Below, piece by piece: positions 1 through 6,900 of a DNA stretch of 14,042 nucleotides. The DNA comes from Acidobacteriaceae bacterium. Its GTDB lineage: Bacteria > Acidobacteriota > Terriglobia > Terriglobales > Acidobacteriaceae. The notes beneath the pieces were generated by a model. It was not told the origin of the DNA and searched no databases. It saw only the letters and a program-made list of their open reading frames with translations. The stretch lies in the NCBI GenBank assembly GCA_030040395.1, contig JASHTU010000137.1, positions 1 through 14,042 on the forward strand, written 5' to 3'. Position 1 is the first letter of the stretch, and every line of letters starts with the position of its first letter. Both the position numbers and the translations under genes were made by a program.

Positions 1-10
1 CGCGGGCGGC

Positions 11-34
11 CTGATGCGGGCAGTCTGATGCGGG
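11..34. repeat. 10-bp direct repeat upstream of tRNA-Leu
   Basis: CTGATGCGGG occurs at 11-20 and again at 25-34, a 14-bp period. It lies immediately upstream of the probable tRNA promoter. No function can be assigned; it may be part of an upstream gene's end or a protein-binding site. Confidence 0.5.
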
Positions 35-35
35 T

Positions 36-65
36 TTGACACTCGGTCAAGGCATTTGCAAGACT
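36..65 (+). promoter_or_regulatory. Probable sigma-70 promoter for tRNA-Leu
   Basis: A perfect TTGACA -35 hexamer is seen at 36-41. The best -10 at 18-bp spacing is AAGACT (60-65), which matches TATAAT at only three positions, so the call rests on the -35 box and its position about 45 bp before the tRNA. The -35 box lies in a small inverted repeat, TTGAC (36-40), ACTCG, GTCAA (46-50), which could be an operator or chance. Confidence 0.45.
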
Positions 66-109
66 CAAAGTTACTGCTCTCTCAACGCACGCGCTGAAAG
101 AGCGTCCGC

Positions 110-196
110 GCCGAAGTGGCGGAATTGGCAGACGCGCATGGTTCAGGTCCATGTACTCGCAAGGGTGTGGGGGTTCGAGTCCCTTCTTCGGCACCA
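110..196 (+). tRNA. tRNA-Leu (anticodon CAG)
   Basis: A class II tRNA with a long variable arm. The acceptor stem GCCGAAG (110-116) pairs with CTTCGGC (186-192); A193 is the discriminator and CCA (194-196) is encoded. The anticodon stem CATGG (137-141) pairs with CCATG (149-153) around the loop TTCAGGT, giving anticodon CAG (144-146), which reads CUG leucine codons. The T arm contains GGTTCGAGTCC. The long variable arm and the A discriminator fit leucine. tRNA-Leu 3' ends are common integration sites, and the DNA downstream is accessory in character. Confidence 0.97.
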
Positions 197-225
197 ATCC
201 TATTAAAATCAATGGCTTACTGCCA

Positions 226-281
226 TGGTGTCCATCATGGTGTCCACAAAACCACGGGTTTGGTGTCCATTGTGGTGTCCA
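226..281. repeat. Two pairs of TGGTGTCCA direct repeats after the tRNA
   Basis: The 9-mer TGGTGTCCA occurs four times, at 226-234, 238-246, 261-269 and 273-281. Start-to-start spacing is 12, 23 and 12 bp, so the copies form two equally spaced pairs about two helical turns apart. The array begins 30 bp after the CCA end of tRNA-Leu. Regular paired sites beside a tRNA 3' end resemble arm-type binding sites of a tyrosine integrase or excisionase, but no integrase gene is present, so this role is inference. The units are too short and close to be CRISPR. Confidence 0.7.
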
Positions 282-487
282 CTTCGCCGCGCTCGTTTGC
301 GCGAGTTTTGAGAAGGACGGACAATCCCGCCCATGCCACGCCGTGTCGACAGCGTTCGTTGTGGAGCCTAGGTCAACGTGCTCAAGAAGGTCGTGAGTTT
401 TCGGTGAAGCTGCGTGACGCGGTGTAGTTGGGATTGTTGCGTTCAGTCATCCGCTGAGGTCGGGTGAGATTGAACGATAAGAGCAAC
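282..487. other. Non-coding stretch between the tRNA-side repeats and the IS66-like element
   Basis: Open frames here start inside the tRNA or show no family resemblance, so I call no gene. The left end of the IS66-like element must lie in this stretch, but I could not find a convincing terminal inverted repeat matching sequence downstream of the transposase gene. A weak GC-rich hairpin (CTCG/CGAG, around 292-305) is followed by TTTT and could end the tRNA transcript. Confidence 0.35.
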
Positions 488-688
488 ATGGCTATCCCAG
501 AGGCCATCGTGCAGTTGCAGCGGCAGTTGGATCAGTTCCGCGGCGCACAGCCACATGGGGCGAAGATCCCTGAGAGTTTGTGGCAGGCGGCGGAAGAGCT
601 GGCGCGCGAGCATGGCCTGTATGCGGTGGCTCATCCGCTGCGGTTGGACTATGTGAGACTGAAGCCGCGCCGATGTGGCGCCGAGTGA
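488..688 (+). CDS. Short TnpA-like accessory protein of the IS66-like element, probably truncated
   Basis: A 66-residue protein beginning MAIPEAIVQLQRQLDQFR and containing LWQAAEELAREHGLY and LRLDYVRLK. This is the pattern of the small, helical, probably DNA-binding first protein of IS elements that carry DUF4338 and IS66 genes: a short amphipathic helix, then an HTH-like segment ending in an LRLDY..LK motif. From memory, relatives are about 110-130 residues long, so the C-terminal half seems missing. A different frame stays open across 660-754 and could hold part of it, suggesting a frameshift near 660. I chose ATG 488 because the recognisable sequence begins there and AAGAG lies just upstream; GTG 464 in the same frame would add eight residues. 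It precedes the DruA-like gene by 65 bp. Confidence 0.55.
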   Translation: MAIPEAIVQLQRQLDQFRGAQPHGAKIPESLWQAAEELAREHGLYAVAHPLRLDYVRLKPRRCGAE

Positions 689-753
689 GCGCACTGAAGT
701 AGCCATCATTTCTTCCTTACGTTCCAAGAAAGACTCGTTCATACTGCTGAGCA

Positions 754-1629
754 ATGGGCGAGTTCCGCTATCGCGGGCGGGAAATCAGCCAGGAAGACAT
801 CTTTTATATAGGTGCGCTGATCGAGCGCTACCCCGGAGAGAGCCGCCGTAAGTTGTCGGTCCGTCTCTGCGCGGCCTGGCAGTGGGGGCAGGCCAACGGG
901 GCGTTGCGCGACATGGTGTGCCGGGGCCTGCAGCTGATGCTGGAGCGTGCCGGGCAGATCACGTTGCCGCCGGTCAGCTACGTTCGCCATAATCCGCTGT
1001 CCCGGCGGGCCGGTCCGCAGCCGGTGCTGATCGATGCCACTCCTATCGAAGGCGCTCTGTGTAAGCTGCAGCCGCTGGAACCGGAGCAGGTACGGCGCAC
1101 GGCGCAGGAGCCGCTGTTCAATAGCTTGATGGAACAGCATCACTATCTTGGCTATGAACAACCGGTGGGAGAGCACCTGAAGTATGTGGTGTGGGCACAG
1201 GGTCGTCCCGTAGCGTGCCTGGCCTGGTCTTCAGCGCCGCGCCATCTGGCCAGCCGCGATCACTACATCGGCTGAGATGCCGCAGCGCGGCGCAGTCGCA
1301 TCCGCTTCATCGCCTACAACACGCGCTTCCTGATCCTGCCTTGGGTGCGAGTGGAGCACCTGGCGTCGCACATCCTGGGCCGCATGGCGGCGCGGATCTC
1401 CGGTGACTGGCAACAACTGTACGGCCATCCGATCTACTTCCTGGAGACGTTCGTGGATCCGGAGCGTTTTCGCGGGACCTGTTATCGGGCGGCCAACTGG
1501 GTGTTGCTGGGGCGGACGACGGGGAGAGGCAAGCAGTCCAACAGTTATGTACCGAACCGGTCGATCAAAGAGGTTCTGGGTTATCCGCTGACCAGACGTT
1601 TCCGTGAACTGCTGGGGTCGCGGGCATGA
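754..1629 (+). pseudogene. DUF4338 / DruA-like protein of an IS66-type element, interrupted by an in-frame TGA
   Basis: The frame from ATG 754 runs 173 codons to a TGA at 1273-1275 and continues in the same frame to the TGA at 1627-1629, 291 codons in all. Family hallmarks lie on both sides of the stop: HHYLGYEQPVGEHLKYVVW and HLASRDHYIG before it, and then RFIAYNTRFLILPWVRVEHL, ETFVDPERFRGTCYRAANW and GRGKQS after it. This is DUF4338, the domain of DruA in the Druantia anti-phage system, whose biochemical role is not settled. The stop follows RDHYIG, where the family usually has Trp, so TGG to TGA explains it. No other druantia gene is present. Its place before an IS66 transposase gene, overlapping it by ATGA, points to a transposon accessory protein in the tnpB slot. 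Readthrough cannot be excluded; without it both halves are probably inactive. Confidence 0.8.
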
Positions 1630-3167
1630 AAGAACCCCGGCGCCGCATCGAGGTGAACCTGGAGGAACTGGACCGGGTGCTGAATGGAGCGCGCCAGGCG
1701 CCGCTGAGCGAGGAAGATCATCACAAGCTGCGGGAAGCGCTGCATGCCCTGGCGGCGATGCTGGTGCGGCCGCGCAACACAGAGAGGACCAGTTTCGTGG
1801 CGGGGAAGCCCGAAGACGCAGCAAGCGACACCGGAAAGCAGCCGGATCCAAATGAACCTTCACCGCCCGGACATGGCCGCAACGGAGCCGAGGCGTTCAG
1901 CGGCGTCAAGAGAGTGGAGATCAAACACCAGACCTTGGCCCACGGAGATCGCTGTCCGGAGTGCGGGCAAGGCAACGTGTATGCGCAGAAGGAGCCGAAG
2001 GTGTTGGTGCGCGTCACCGGCCATGCGCCACTTGCAGCCACGGTCTATTCGTTGGAGCGATTGCGTTGCGGCGCGTGCGGGCAGGTGTTCACGGCGCAGG
2101 CGCCACCGCGAATTGGTGATGACAAGTACGATGAGTCGGCGGCGGCCATGATCGCCCAACTCAAGTACGGGAGCGGTACGCCGTTCCACCGGCTGGAGCA
2201 ACTGGAAAAGCAGATGGGCATTCCGCTGCCGGCGGCCACGCAATGGGGGATCGTCGCGCAGGCCGGGCAACTGATCAAACCGGCGCGTGACGAGCTGATC
2301 CGCCAGGCGGCGCAAGGCGAGGTGGTGCACAACGACGACACCAGCATGCGTGTGCTGCGCCTCGAGCGTGATCCAAAGGACGAGCGCACCGGTGTGTTTA
2401 CCAGCGGGATCGTGTCCACCTGCGAGGGACGGAAGATGGCGCTTTACTTCACCGGATCCAAGCATGCGGGCGAGAACCTCGCCGATGTGCTGAAGCAGCG
2501 AAGTCGAGAACTGCCTTCGCCGGTGCAGATGTGCGACGCACTATCGCGCAATGTCCCGCGGCTTGCTGCCGGGACCGAGATCCTCCTGGCCAACTGCCTG
2601 GCGCATGGACGCCGGCAGTTCCTGGAGATAGCGGAGAACTTCCCCGCCGAATGCCGCTACGTGCTGGAGATGCTCGGCCTGGTGTACGGCCACGATGCCG
2701 CAGCGCGGGATGACGGACTGACGGCGAACGAACGGCTGCGGCTTCACCAGCAGCGCAGCGCACCGGTGATGGATCAGCTGCACCTCTGGCTGGAAGCGCA
2801 ACTGGCCCAGCGGAGGACAGAGCCCAACTCCGGGCTGGGTCAGGCGATCAACTATCTGCTGCGCCACTGGCTGCCTCTGACCTTATTCCTTCGCCAGGCT
2901 GGAGCTCCGCTGGACAACAACATAGTAGAAAGGGCCTTGAAGCGAGCCGTTCTTCATCGCAAGAATGCCTTGTTTTATCGCACCTTGAACGGCGCCGAGG
3001 TCGGCGATCTATTCATGAGCCTGATCCACACCTGCCAGTTATGCGGAGCCAACTCCTTCGACTACCTGATCGAAATCCAGCGCCATGCCCGGCAACTGGC
3101 CGCCTGCCCCGCGAAATGGATGCCCTGGAACTATCGCGACACCCTGACGCGAACTGCCGAGGTATGA
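1626..3167 (+). CDS. tnpC: IS66 family transposase (TnpC)
   Basis: A full-length DDE transposase of 513 residues that would catalyse strand cleavage and transfer for this element. In order: an N-terminal helical region (about 1-60), a low-complexity linker, a zinc ribbon with C110, C113, C148 and C151 (CPEC and CGAC), and the catalytic core. The expected acidic residues are D237 in VVHNDDTSMRVL (the family DETP position), D304 in VQMCDALSRN and E435 in the IS66 signature LDNNIVERALKRAVLHRKN. CLAHGRRQF (324-332) matches the conserved CWAHxRRxF. The C-terminus MPWNYRDTLTRT is complete. The ATG overlaps the DruA-like stop (ATGA at 1626-1629) and has only a weak Shine-Dalgarno, so translation is probably coupled. 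Because the upstream gene is interrupted, expression may be reduced even though this frame is intact. Confidence 0.93.
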   Translation: MKEPRRRIEVNLEELDRVLNGARQAPLSEEDHHKLREALHALAAMLVRPRNTERTSFVAGKPEDAASDTGKQPDPNEPSPPGHGRNGAEAFSGVKRVEIKHQTLAHGDRCPECGQGNVYAQKEPKVLVRVTGHAPLAATVYSLERLRCGACGQVFTAQAPPRIGDDKYDESAAAMIAQLKYGSGTPFHRLEQLEKQMGIPLPAATQWGIVAQAGQLIKPARDELIRQAAQGEVVHNDDTSMRVLRLERDPKDERTGVFTSGIVSTCEGRKMALYFTGSKHAGENLADVLKQRSRELPSPVQMCDALSRNVPRLAAGTEILLANCLAHGRRQFLEIAENFPAECRYVLEMLGLVYGHDAAARDDGLTANERLRLHQQRSAPVMDQLHLWLEAQLAQRRTEPNSGLGQAINYLLRHWLPLTLFLRQAGAPLDNNIVERALKRAVLHRKNALFYRTLNGAEVGDLFMSLIHTCQLCGANSFDYLIEIQRHARQLAACPAKWMPWNYRDTLTRTAEV

Positions 3168-3172
3168 TGAAC

Positions 3173-3201
3173 CACCTGGCCGAAAAGGATACGTCCAGGT
3201 G
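3173..3201 (+). terminator. Hairpin just after tnpC
   Basis: CACCTGG (3173-3179) and CCAGGTG (3195-3201) form a perfect 7-bp stem with a 15-nt loop, starting 5 nt after the transposase stop codon. No T tract follows, so intrinsic termination is uncertain; it may be a transcript-end hairpin or subterminal structure of the element. Confidence 0.4.
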
Positions 3202-3406
3202 CAGGGCCGAACCATGTCCGAGGCCCACTACCCATCCACCCTCCCCGGTAAAGCAACGGGTCTGAATGAGTGACTCGGCCTGGCAACAGTTGAGATCCGA
3301 CTGGACCGGATCACTGCATACTGGCCGACTGAGCCTTAAGAGGTATTGCGAGTCCGCGGCTCTTCGCAATTCGTCGTGCCCGCCTCTACGGAGCGCCGTT
3401 CCCTTT

Positions 3407-3433
3407 TACAATGAAACGTCTGCTTCGGGAGGT
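3407..3433 (+). promoter_or_regulatory. Possible -10 box and strong Shine-Dalgarno that fix the sigma factor start
   Basis: GGGAGG at 3427-3432 lies 6 nt before the TTG at 3439 and is the reason for choosing this start. TACAAT (3407-3412) is a good -10 hexamer about 30 bp before the start codon, but no acceptable -35 is seen at 16-18 bp, so the promoter is tentative. The preceding stretch 3202-3406 shows no gene. Confidence 0.45.
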
Positions 3434-3438
3434 CTGAG

Positions 3439-4299
3439 TTGCGCGCTGAGCTAGAACAGGCGGTGAAGTGGTTGCGTAAAGGGGATACGCAAACCGTCTC
3501 GCGCGCACTGGAAACGCTGCAAAAGACTGTGCTCTCGTTTGGCATGAAGGTCTGTGGACATCGCGAGGATGCCGAAGACACTGCGCAAGAAGTCCTGCTG
3601 AAGTCTCTGCCGCATCTGGCGAACCTGGAAGACCCGCAGGCGCTCTCGGCGTGGCTGTACACTGCGGCAAAGAACCGCTGCTTGCAGACCCGGCGCCGCG
3701 CTTCGTACCGGCGCACTGTCCTGCTAGAAGACCTGATGCCCACGGGAGATGAGTTGGCCTGGCTTCTCACCGTCTCGCAGCAAGATCCGGAAACAGCGGC
3801 TGTCACGGGTGAGGACCATCGCCTGCTGCATCAGGCGGTGCTCGAACTACCGCCGCCCTTGCGAATCGTTCTGGTGTTGCACGATATGGAAGAGCTGGAA
3901 ACCGAGCAGGTGGCGCGGATTCTTTCCCTCCAGGCGGGCACGGTTCGCGTGCGTCTGCACCGCGCGCGTCTGCTTCTGCGCAAGGAGATGGACCGCCGCC
4001 GGAGCGGCAAGACGCAGAAGCGGCGCAGGTCGAAGTCCTCCGCGGACCGGCCCGCCGACTGCCGGCAGATCTTCGCAAACCTTTCGGAGTATCTGGACAA
4101 CTGCCTGCCACCGGAATCCTGCGACCGGATGCGCCGCCACATGGAAGGCTGCCCTGCCTGCGTGGCCTTCATTCAGGAACTGAAACAGGCGATCGACCGC
4201 TGCCGCGCCCTGGACGTTTGTCCCGAGGCGGATGGCCCGCCGGTTCTCCGCCGCCTGCTCACCGAGGAATATCTGCGGCTGACCAAAAATTCCCTGTAA
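3439..4299 (+). CDS. ECF-type RNA polymerase sigma factor with fused C-terminal zinc-finger (zf-HC2-like) domain
   Basis: A 286-residue cytoplasmic protein. Residues about 20-90 form sigma region 2, including HREDAEDTAQEVLLKSLPHL (41-60), the core-polymerase and -10 binding part. Residues about 127-182 form region 4, with the helix-turn-helix ETEQVARILSLQAGTVRVRLHRAR for the -35 element. A basic linker (187-203) leads to a second domain, C208 followed by H234, C238 and C241 (HMEGCPAC), which is the Hx3CxxC zinc site of ZAS anti-sigma factors. No membrane segment follows, unlike usual membrane anti-sigma factors. Usual ECF factors are 170-200 residues, so the tail is an addition and may make the protein self-inhibiting or metal- or redox-sensitive (inference). 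It starts at TTG behind GGGAGG. It lies 125 bp upstream of the efflux operon on the same strand and may control it. Confidence 0.87.
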   Translation: MRAELEQAVKWLRKGDTQTVSRALETLQKTVLSFGMKVCGHREDAEDTAQEVLLKSLPHLANLEDPQALSAWLYTAAKNRCLQTRRRASYRRTVLLEDLMPTGDELAWLLTVSQQDPETAAVTGEDHRLLHQAVLELPPPLRIVLVLHDMEELETEQVARILSLQAGTVRVRLHRARLLLRKEMDRRRSGKTQKRRRSKSSADRPADCRQIFANLSEYLDNCLPPESCDRMRRHMEGCPACVAFIQELKQAIDRCRALDVCPEADGPPVLRRLLTEEYLRLTKNSL

Positions 4300-4424
4300 C
4301 GAACTACCGCCTCCCGGCGTTTTCAGGAGTAAAGGCACCTTCGAGTTGCAACCGGTCCGGAAGCTGTCGCATCACATTGCGACCATCTTCCCGTTCGTGC
4401 CGCCGCTGGATGCGCCGGGAGACC

Positions 4425-5782
4425 ATGAGCAGGCGACGTTGGATACTTCTTATTTCTGGAGTTTTGCTGGCCACGGCGCTGCGCACCGTGTTTGCGCAGA
4501 CGCTCACGCTGCGCCAGGCTATCGATCGCGCCTTGGAGCGGAGCCCGCAAGCCGCATCGTCGCACGCCGCTCTGCAACAGGCGGTCGCGAACACCAGCCT
4601 GGCGAAAACAGCACTCCTGTCGCAAGTCAACTTCTTCGAGGACATTTCGCGCGGCAACGATCCGGTTTATGTCTTCGGCGCCAGGCTGCGCCAGCAGCAG
4701 TTCACCCAGGCAGATTTCTCGCTGAACTCGCTCAACCGGCCCGTACCGGTAAACAATTTTGCCACTCGGTTCACGGCGAGTGGCGCCTCTTTGACGGGTG
4801 GGCGATGGAGGACAGAATCCATGCCGTGCAACTGGGCGCCAGGAGCGCGGAAGAGATGAAGGGCGCCGTGAACCAGGGCATCGTCCTCCAGGTTGTGCAG
4901 GCGTATCAGGCGGTTCTCTATGCGCAGCGCCAGGCGGATATTGCGCAGCACGCCGAAGAGACAGCCAAAGCGCTGCTCCGTGACGCGCAGGCGCACGTGA
5001 AGGCTGGGCTCGCAGTCGACTCCGATCTGCTGGCCGCGCAAGTGAATCTGGCCGAGCGCCAGTAGGAGCGCATTGCCGCCGAGGGCGAACAGGAGACGGC
5101 GTGGGAGGAACTGGAGACCGCGATGGGCGGGACCGAGATCATTGCTCCGCGGCCCACACTGGCGCCGCTTGAGGCAAAGAGCTTTCCTGAGGGAACGCTC
5201 GCGGACGACATTGCCGCCGGCATGAAGGCGCGGCCCGATCTGCGGGCGTTGCGCAGTGCGGCGCAAGCGGAACAAGCCGCTGTTCACGCCGCCAGGGCCG
5301 ATTTTCTGCCCCAGATTGGCGCCTACGGCGATTGGGAAACGGATCGCCAGACTTTTGCCGGCAGCGGCGGCGACAACTGGGTGGCCGGTGTTCAGCTCTC
5401 CTTCGACATTCTGCCGCTGGCCAGGCGCGAGCGCCTGCACCAGGAAGAGGCAGCACGGCAAAAAGCGGAAGCGCAGGAGCAGGCGACTGCCTTGCAGATT
5501 CGGCTGGCCGTGGAGCGCGCCTTTACCGGCCACCAGACCGCGGAGCACATGGTGGCCACGGCGCAGGCCGCCGTGGATCAATCTACCGAGGGCCTGCGCA
5601 TTCTGCGCAATCGCTACAACGCCAGCCTGGCTACCATGACCGATCTGCTGCGCGCCGGCGATGCGCAGCGGCAGAGCCAGAACGACTATTGGCGCGCCGT
5701 GTACGGCAATACCGTGTCTTATGCCGCGCTGCTCTATGCCACCGGCCAACTCACACCCGACTCCGCGGAGGCCCTGCAATGA
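4425..5782 (+). pseudogene. TolC-family outer membrane efflux channel, broken by a frameshift and an in-frame TAG
   Basis: ATG 4425 (GGGAG upstream) gives a signal peptide, MSRRRWILLISGVLLATAL...FAQ, then the mature start TLTLRQAIDRALERSPQ typical of TolC-like channels, which form a periplasmic helical tunnel and outer membrane barrel. The frame is lost after FATRFTAS: a one-base deletion at 4780/4781 (AG then TGG) moves the coding frame, and the expected WRLFDGWAMEDRI follows in the new frame. That frame runs to a TAG at 5063-5065 (LAERQ-stop-ERIAAEGE) and then continues to the TGA at 5780-5782. Restoring one base gives 453 codons including the stop, normal for the family. Long coiled-coil helices and an internal repeat are visible (LLAAQVNLAERQ, MTDLLRAGDAQRQ). 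The end overlaps the membrane-fusion gene by ATGA. Without repair or recoding only a 144-residue fragment would be made. Confidence 0.88.
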
Positions 5783-6900
5783 ACCGCTTCTTGTTTCCTT
5801 CTCTTCTGATCATTCCTTTGTTGGTTGCTGGATGCTCGCATGGCGGCGCGCCGGCAGTAGCGGCCGCGTCCGCCACGGTGCAGGCGGAACTGGTGCACAG
5901 CGTGTCGACCCCGGAGCCCGAGAGAATCTGCACCACCGGAACTCTGCGCGCAAAAGAGACAGCGGCCATTTCCGCGCAGGTGCCGGGACAGATTCGCCGG
6001 GTGCTCGTGCAGGCCGGCGATCGCGTGCGCTCCGGGCAGTTGCTGGTGGTGCTGGACGACGCGGCCATGCGCTCCTCGCTGAATCAGGCCAACGCCGCCG
6101 CGGAGGCCGCCAGCCGCCAGCAGATGGCCGCGCAGTCCGATGCGTCACTGGCAGCCGAGACGCTGGCCCGCTACGAGATCTTGAAAAAAGAAAACAGCGT
6201 GAGCCCGCAGGAGTTCGACGAGGTGGAGAAGCGCTCGCAGGCGGCGCAGTTGCGGCTTGAGTCCTACCAGGCGCAAACCGAACAGGCAAAAGCGGCGGTG
6301 GCCGGCGCGAGCGCCCAGCTTGGCTACACGGCGCTTCACGCGCCCTTTGCCGGCGTCATCACGGCGCGTCTCGCCGATCCGGGAACGCTGGCCTCGCCGG
6401 GAGTTCCGCTGCTCGAGGTGGACCGCGATGGGCCGCTGCAGGTGGTCACATCCGTGGATGAGTCGATGATCGCGTCGGTGTGCCTGGGCATGACCGTGCC
6501 TGTTGCCGTCGATGGCGTCAGCGGCATGGTGAACAGCAAGGTGGCGCAGATCATTCCCGCCGCCGACCCGGCAAGCCGGAGCTTTCAGGTCAAGCTGGAC
6601 CTGTCCGCTACGAAGAATGTGCGCGCCGGCACGTACGCGACGGCGCAGTTTCCCGGCGCGGCGAAAGAGGCCATCCTGGTGCCGCAATCGGCGATCACGA
6701 TGCGCGGCTCGCTGGCCTATGTGTACGCGCTGGGCGCTGACGGCGTGGCGCAACTTCGCTACATTACCCTCGGCAGCACGCACGGCGACCACGTGGAAGT
6801 GCTTTCCGGTCTCGGGCCCGGCGAAACGCTGGTGAATCATCCCGGCGATAGCGACTTTTCCGGCAAGCGCGTCGAGCCCATCAACGGAGCGCAGCCATGA
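5779..6900 (+). CDS. RND efflux periplasmic adaptor (membrane-fusion) lipoprotein
   Basis: A 373-residue HlyD/AcrA-type adaptor that would link the inner membrane pump to the outer membrane channel. The N-terminus is a lipoprotein signal peptide with lipobox LVAGC (C19 acylated), so it is anchored in a membrane and faces the periplasm. Residues about 60-100 form the first half of the lipoyl-like domain ([18 protein letters not shown]), residues about 105-190 an alpha-helical hairpin rich in Ala, Gln and Glu, and then [20 protein letters not shown] closes the lipoyl domain. A beta-barrel and membrane-proximal domain follow ([19 protein letters not shown]). The frame is intact. GGAGG at 5767-5771 precedes the ATG, which overlaps the TolC stop; its own stop overlaps the RND start (ATGA at 6897-6900). 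Substrate cannot be told from sequence. Confidence 0.93.
   Translation: MNRFLFPSLLIIPLLVAGCSHGGAPAVAAASATVQAELVHSVSTPEPERICTTGTLRAKETAAISAQVPGQIRRVLVQAGDRVRSGQLLVVLDDAAMRSSLNQANAAAEAASRQQMAAQSDASLAAETLARYEILKKENSVSPQEFDEVEKRSQAAQLRLESYQAQTEQAKAAVAGASAQLGYTALHAPFAGVITARLADPGTLASPGVPLLEVDRDGPLQVVTSVDESMIASVCLGMTVPVAVDGVSGMVNSKVAQIIPAADPASRSFQVKLDLSATKNVRAGTYATAQFPGAAKEAILVPQSAITMRGSLAYVYALGADGVAQLRYITLGSTHGDHVEVLSGLGPGETLVNHPGDSDFSGKRVEPINGAQP

Larger units (their letters stand above)
464..3201 (+). mobile_element. IS66-like insertion sequence with tnpA-like, druA-like and tnpC genes (ends not defined)
   Basis: Three co-directional genes form one transposon: a small TnpA-like protein, a DUF4338/DruA-like protein, and an IS66 transposase joined to it by a 4-bp overlap. 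Classical IS66 elements carry tnpA, tnpB and tnpC, with TnpB a protein of about 115 residues (PF05717). No TnpB-like sequence is visible here and DruA holds its place. I could not identify terminal inverted repeats or an 8-bp target duplication by eye, so the stated limits are the first possible start codon and the hairpin after tnpC; the true ends lie somewhat outside. With one interrupted and one apparently shortened gene, the copy is probably immobile unless helped in trans. Confidence 0.7.

Noticed and set aside
226..281. A CRISPR array
   Set aside because: Units are 9 bp with spacers of 3 and 14 bp, far below CRISPR repeat and spacer sizes, and no cas gene is near.
116..427. A 103-codon gene starting inside tRNA-Leu
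   Set aside because: It overlaps the tRNA, lacks a Shine-Dalgarno and encodes no recognisable domain; its sequence is dominated by the TGGTGTCCA repeats.
754..1629. A Druantia anti-phage defence system (DruA homologue)
   Set aside because: No druB-E genes or large helicase gene are present, the gene is interrupted, and it overlaps an IS66 transposase gene, so a transposon role is the better reading.
300..3420. Terminal inverted repeats and an 8-bp target duplication of the IS66-like element
   Set aside because: I compared both flanks by eye and found only short chance matches, so I report no ends; a multi-copy alignment would be needed.
4667..5779. A 370-codon minus-strand open frame
   Set aside because: Antisense to the TolC-like gene, with no family resemblance; its length only reflects composition. 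The + strand carries clear TolC motifs despite the frameshift.
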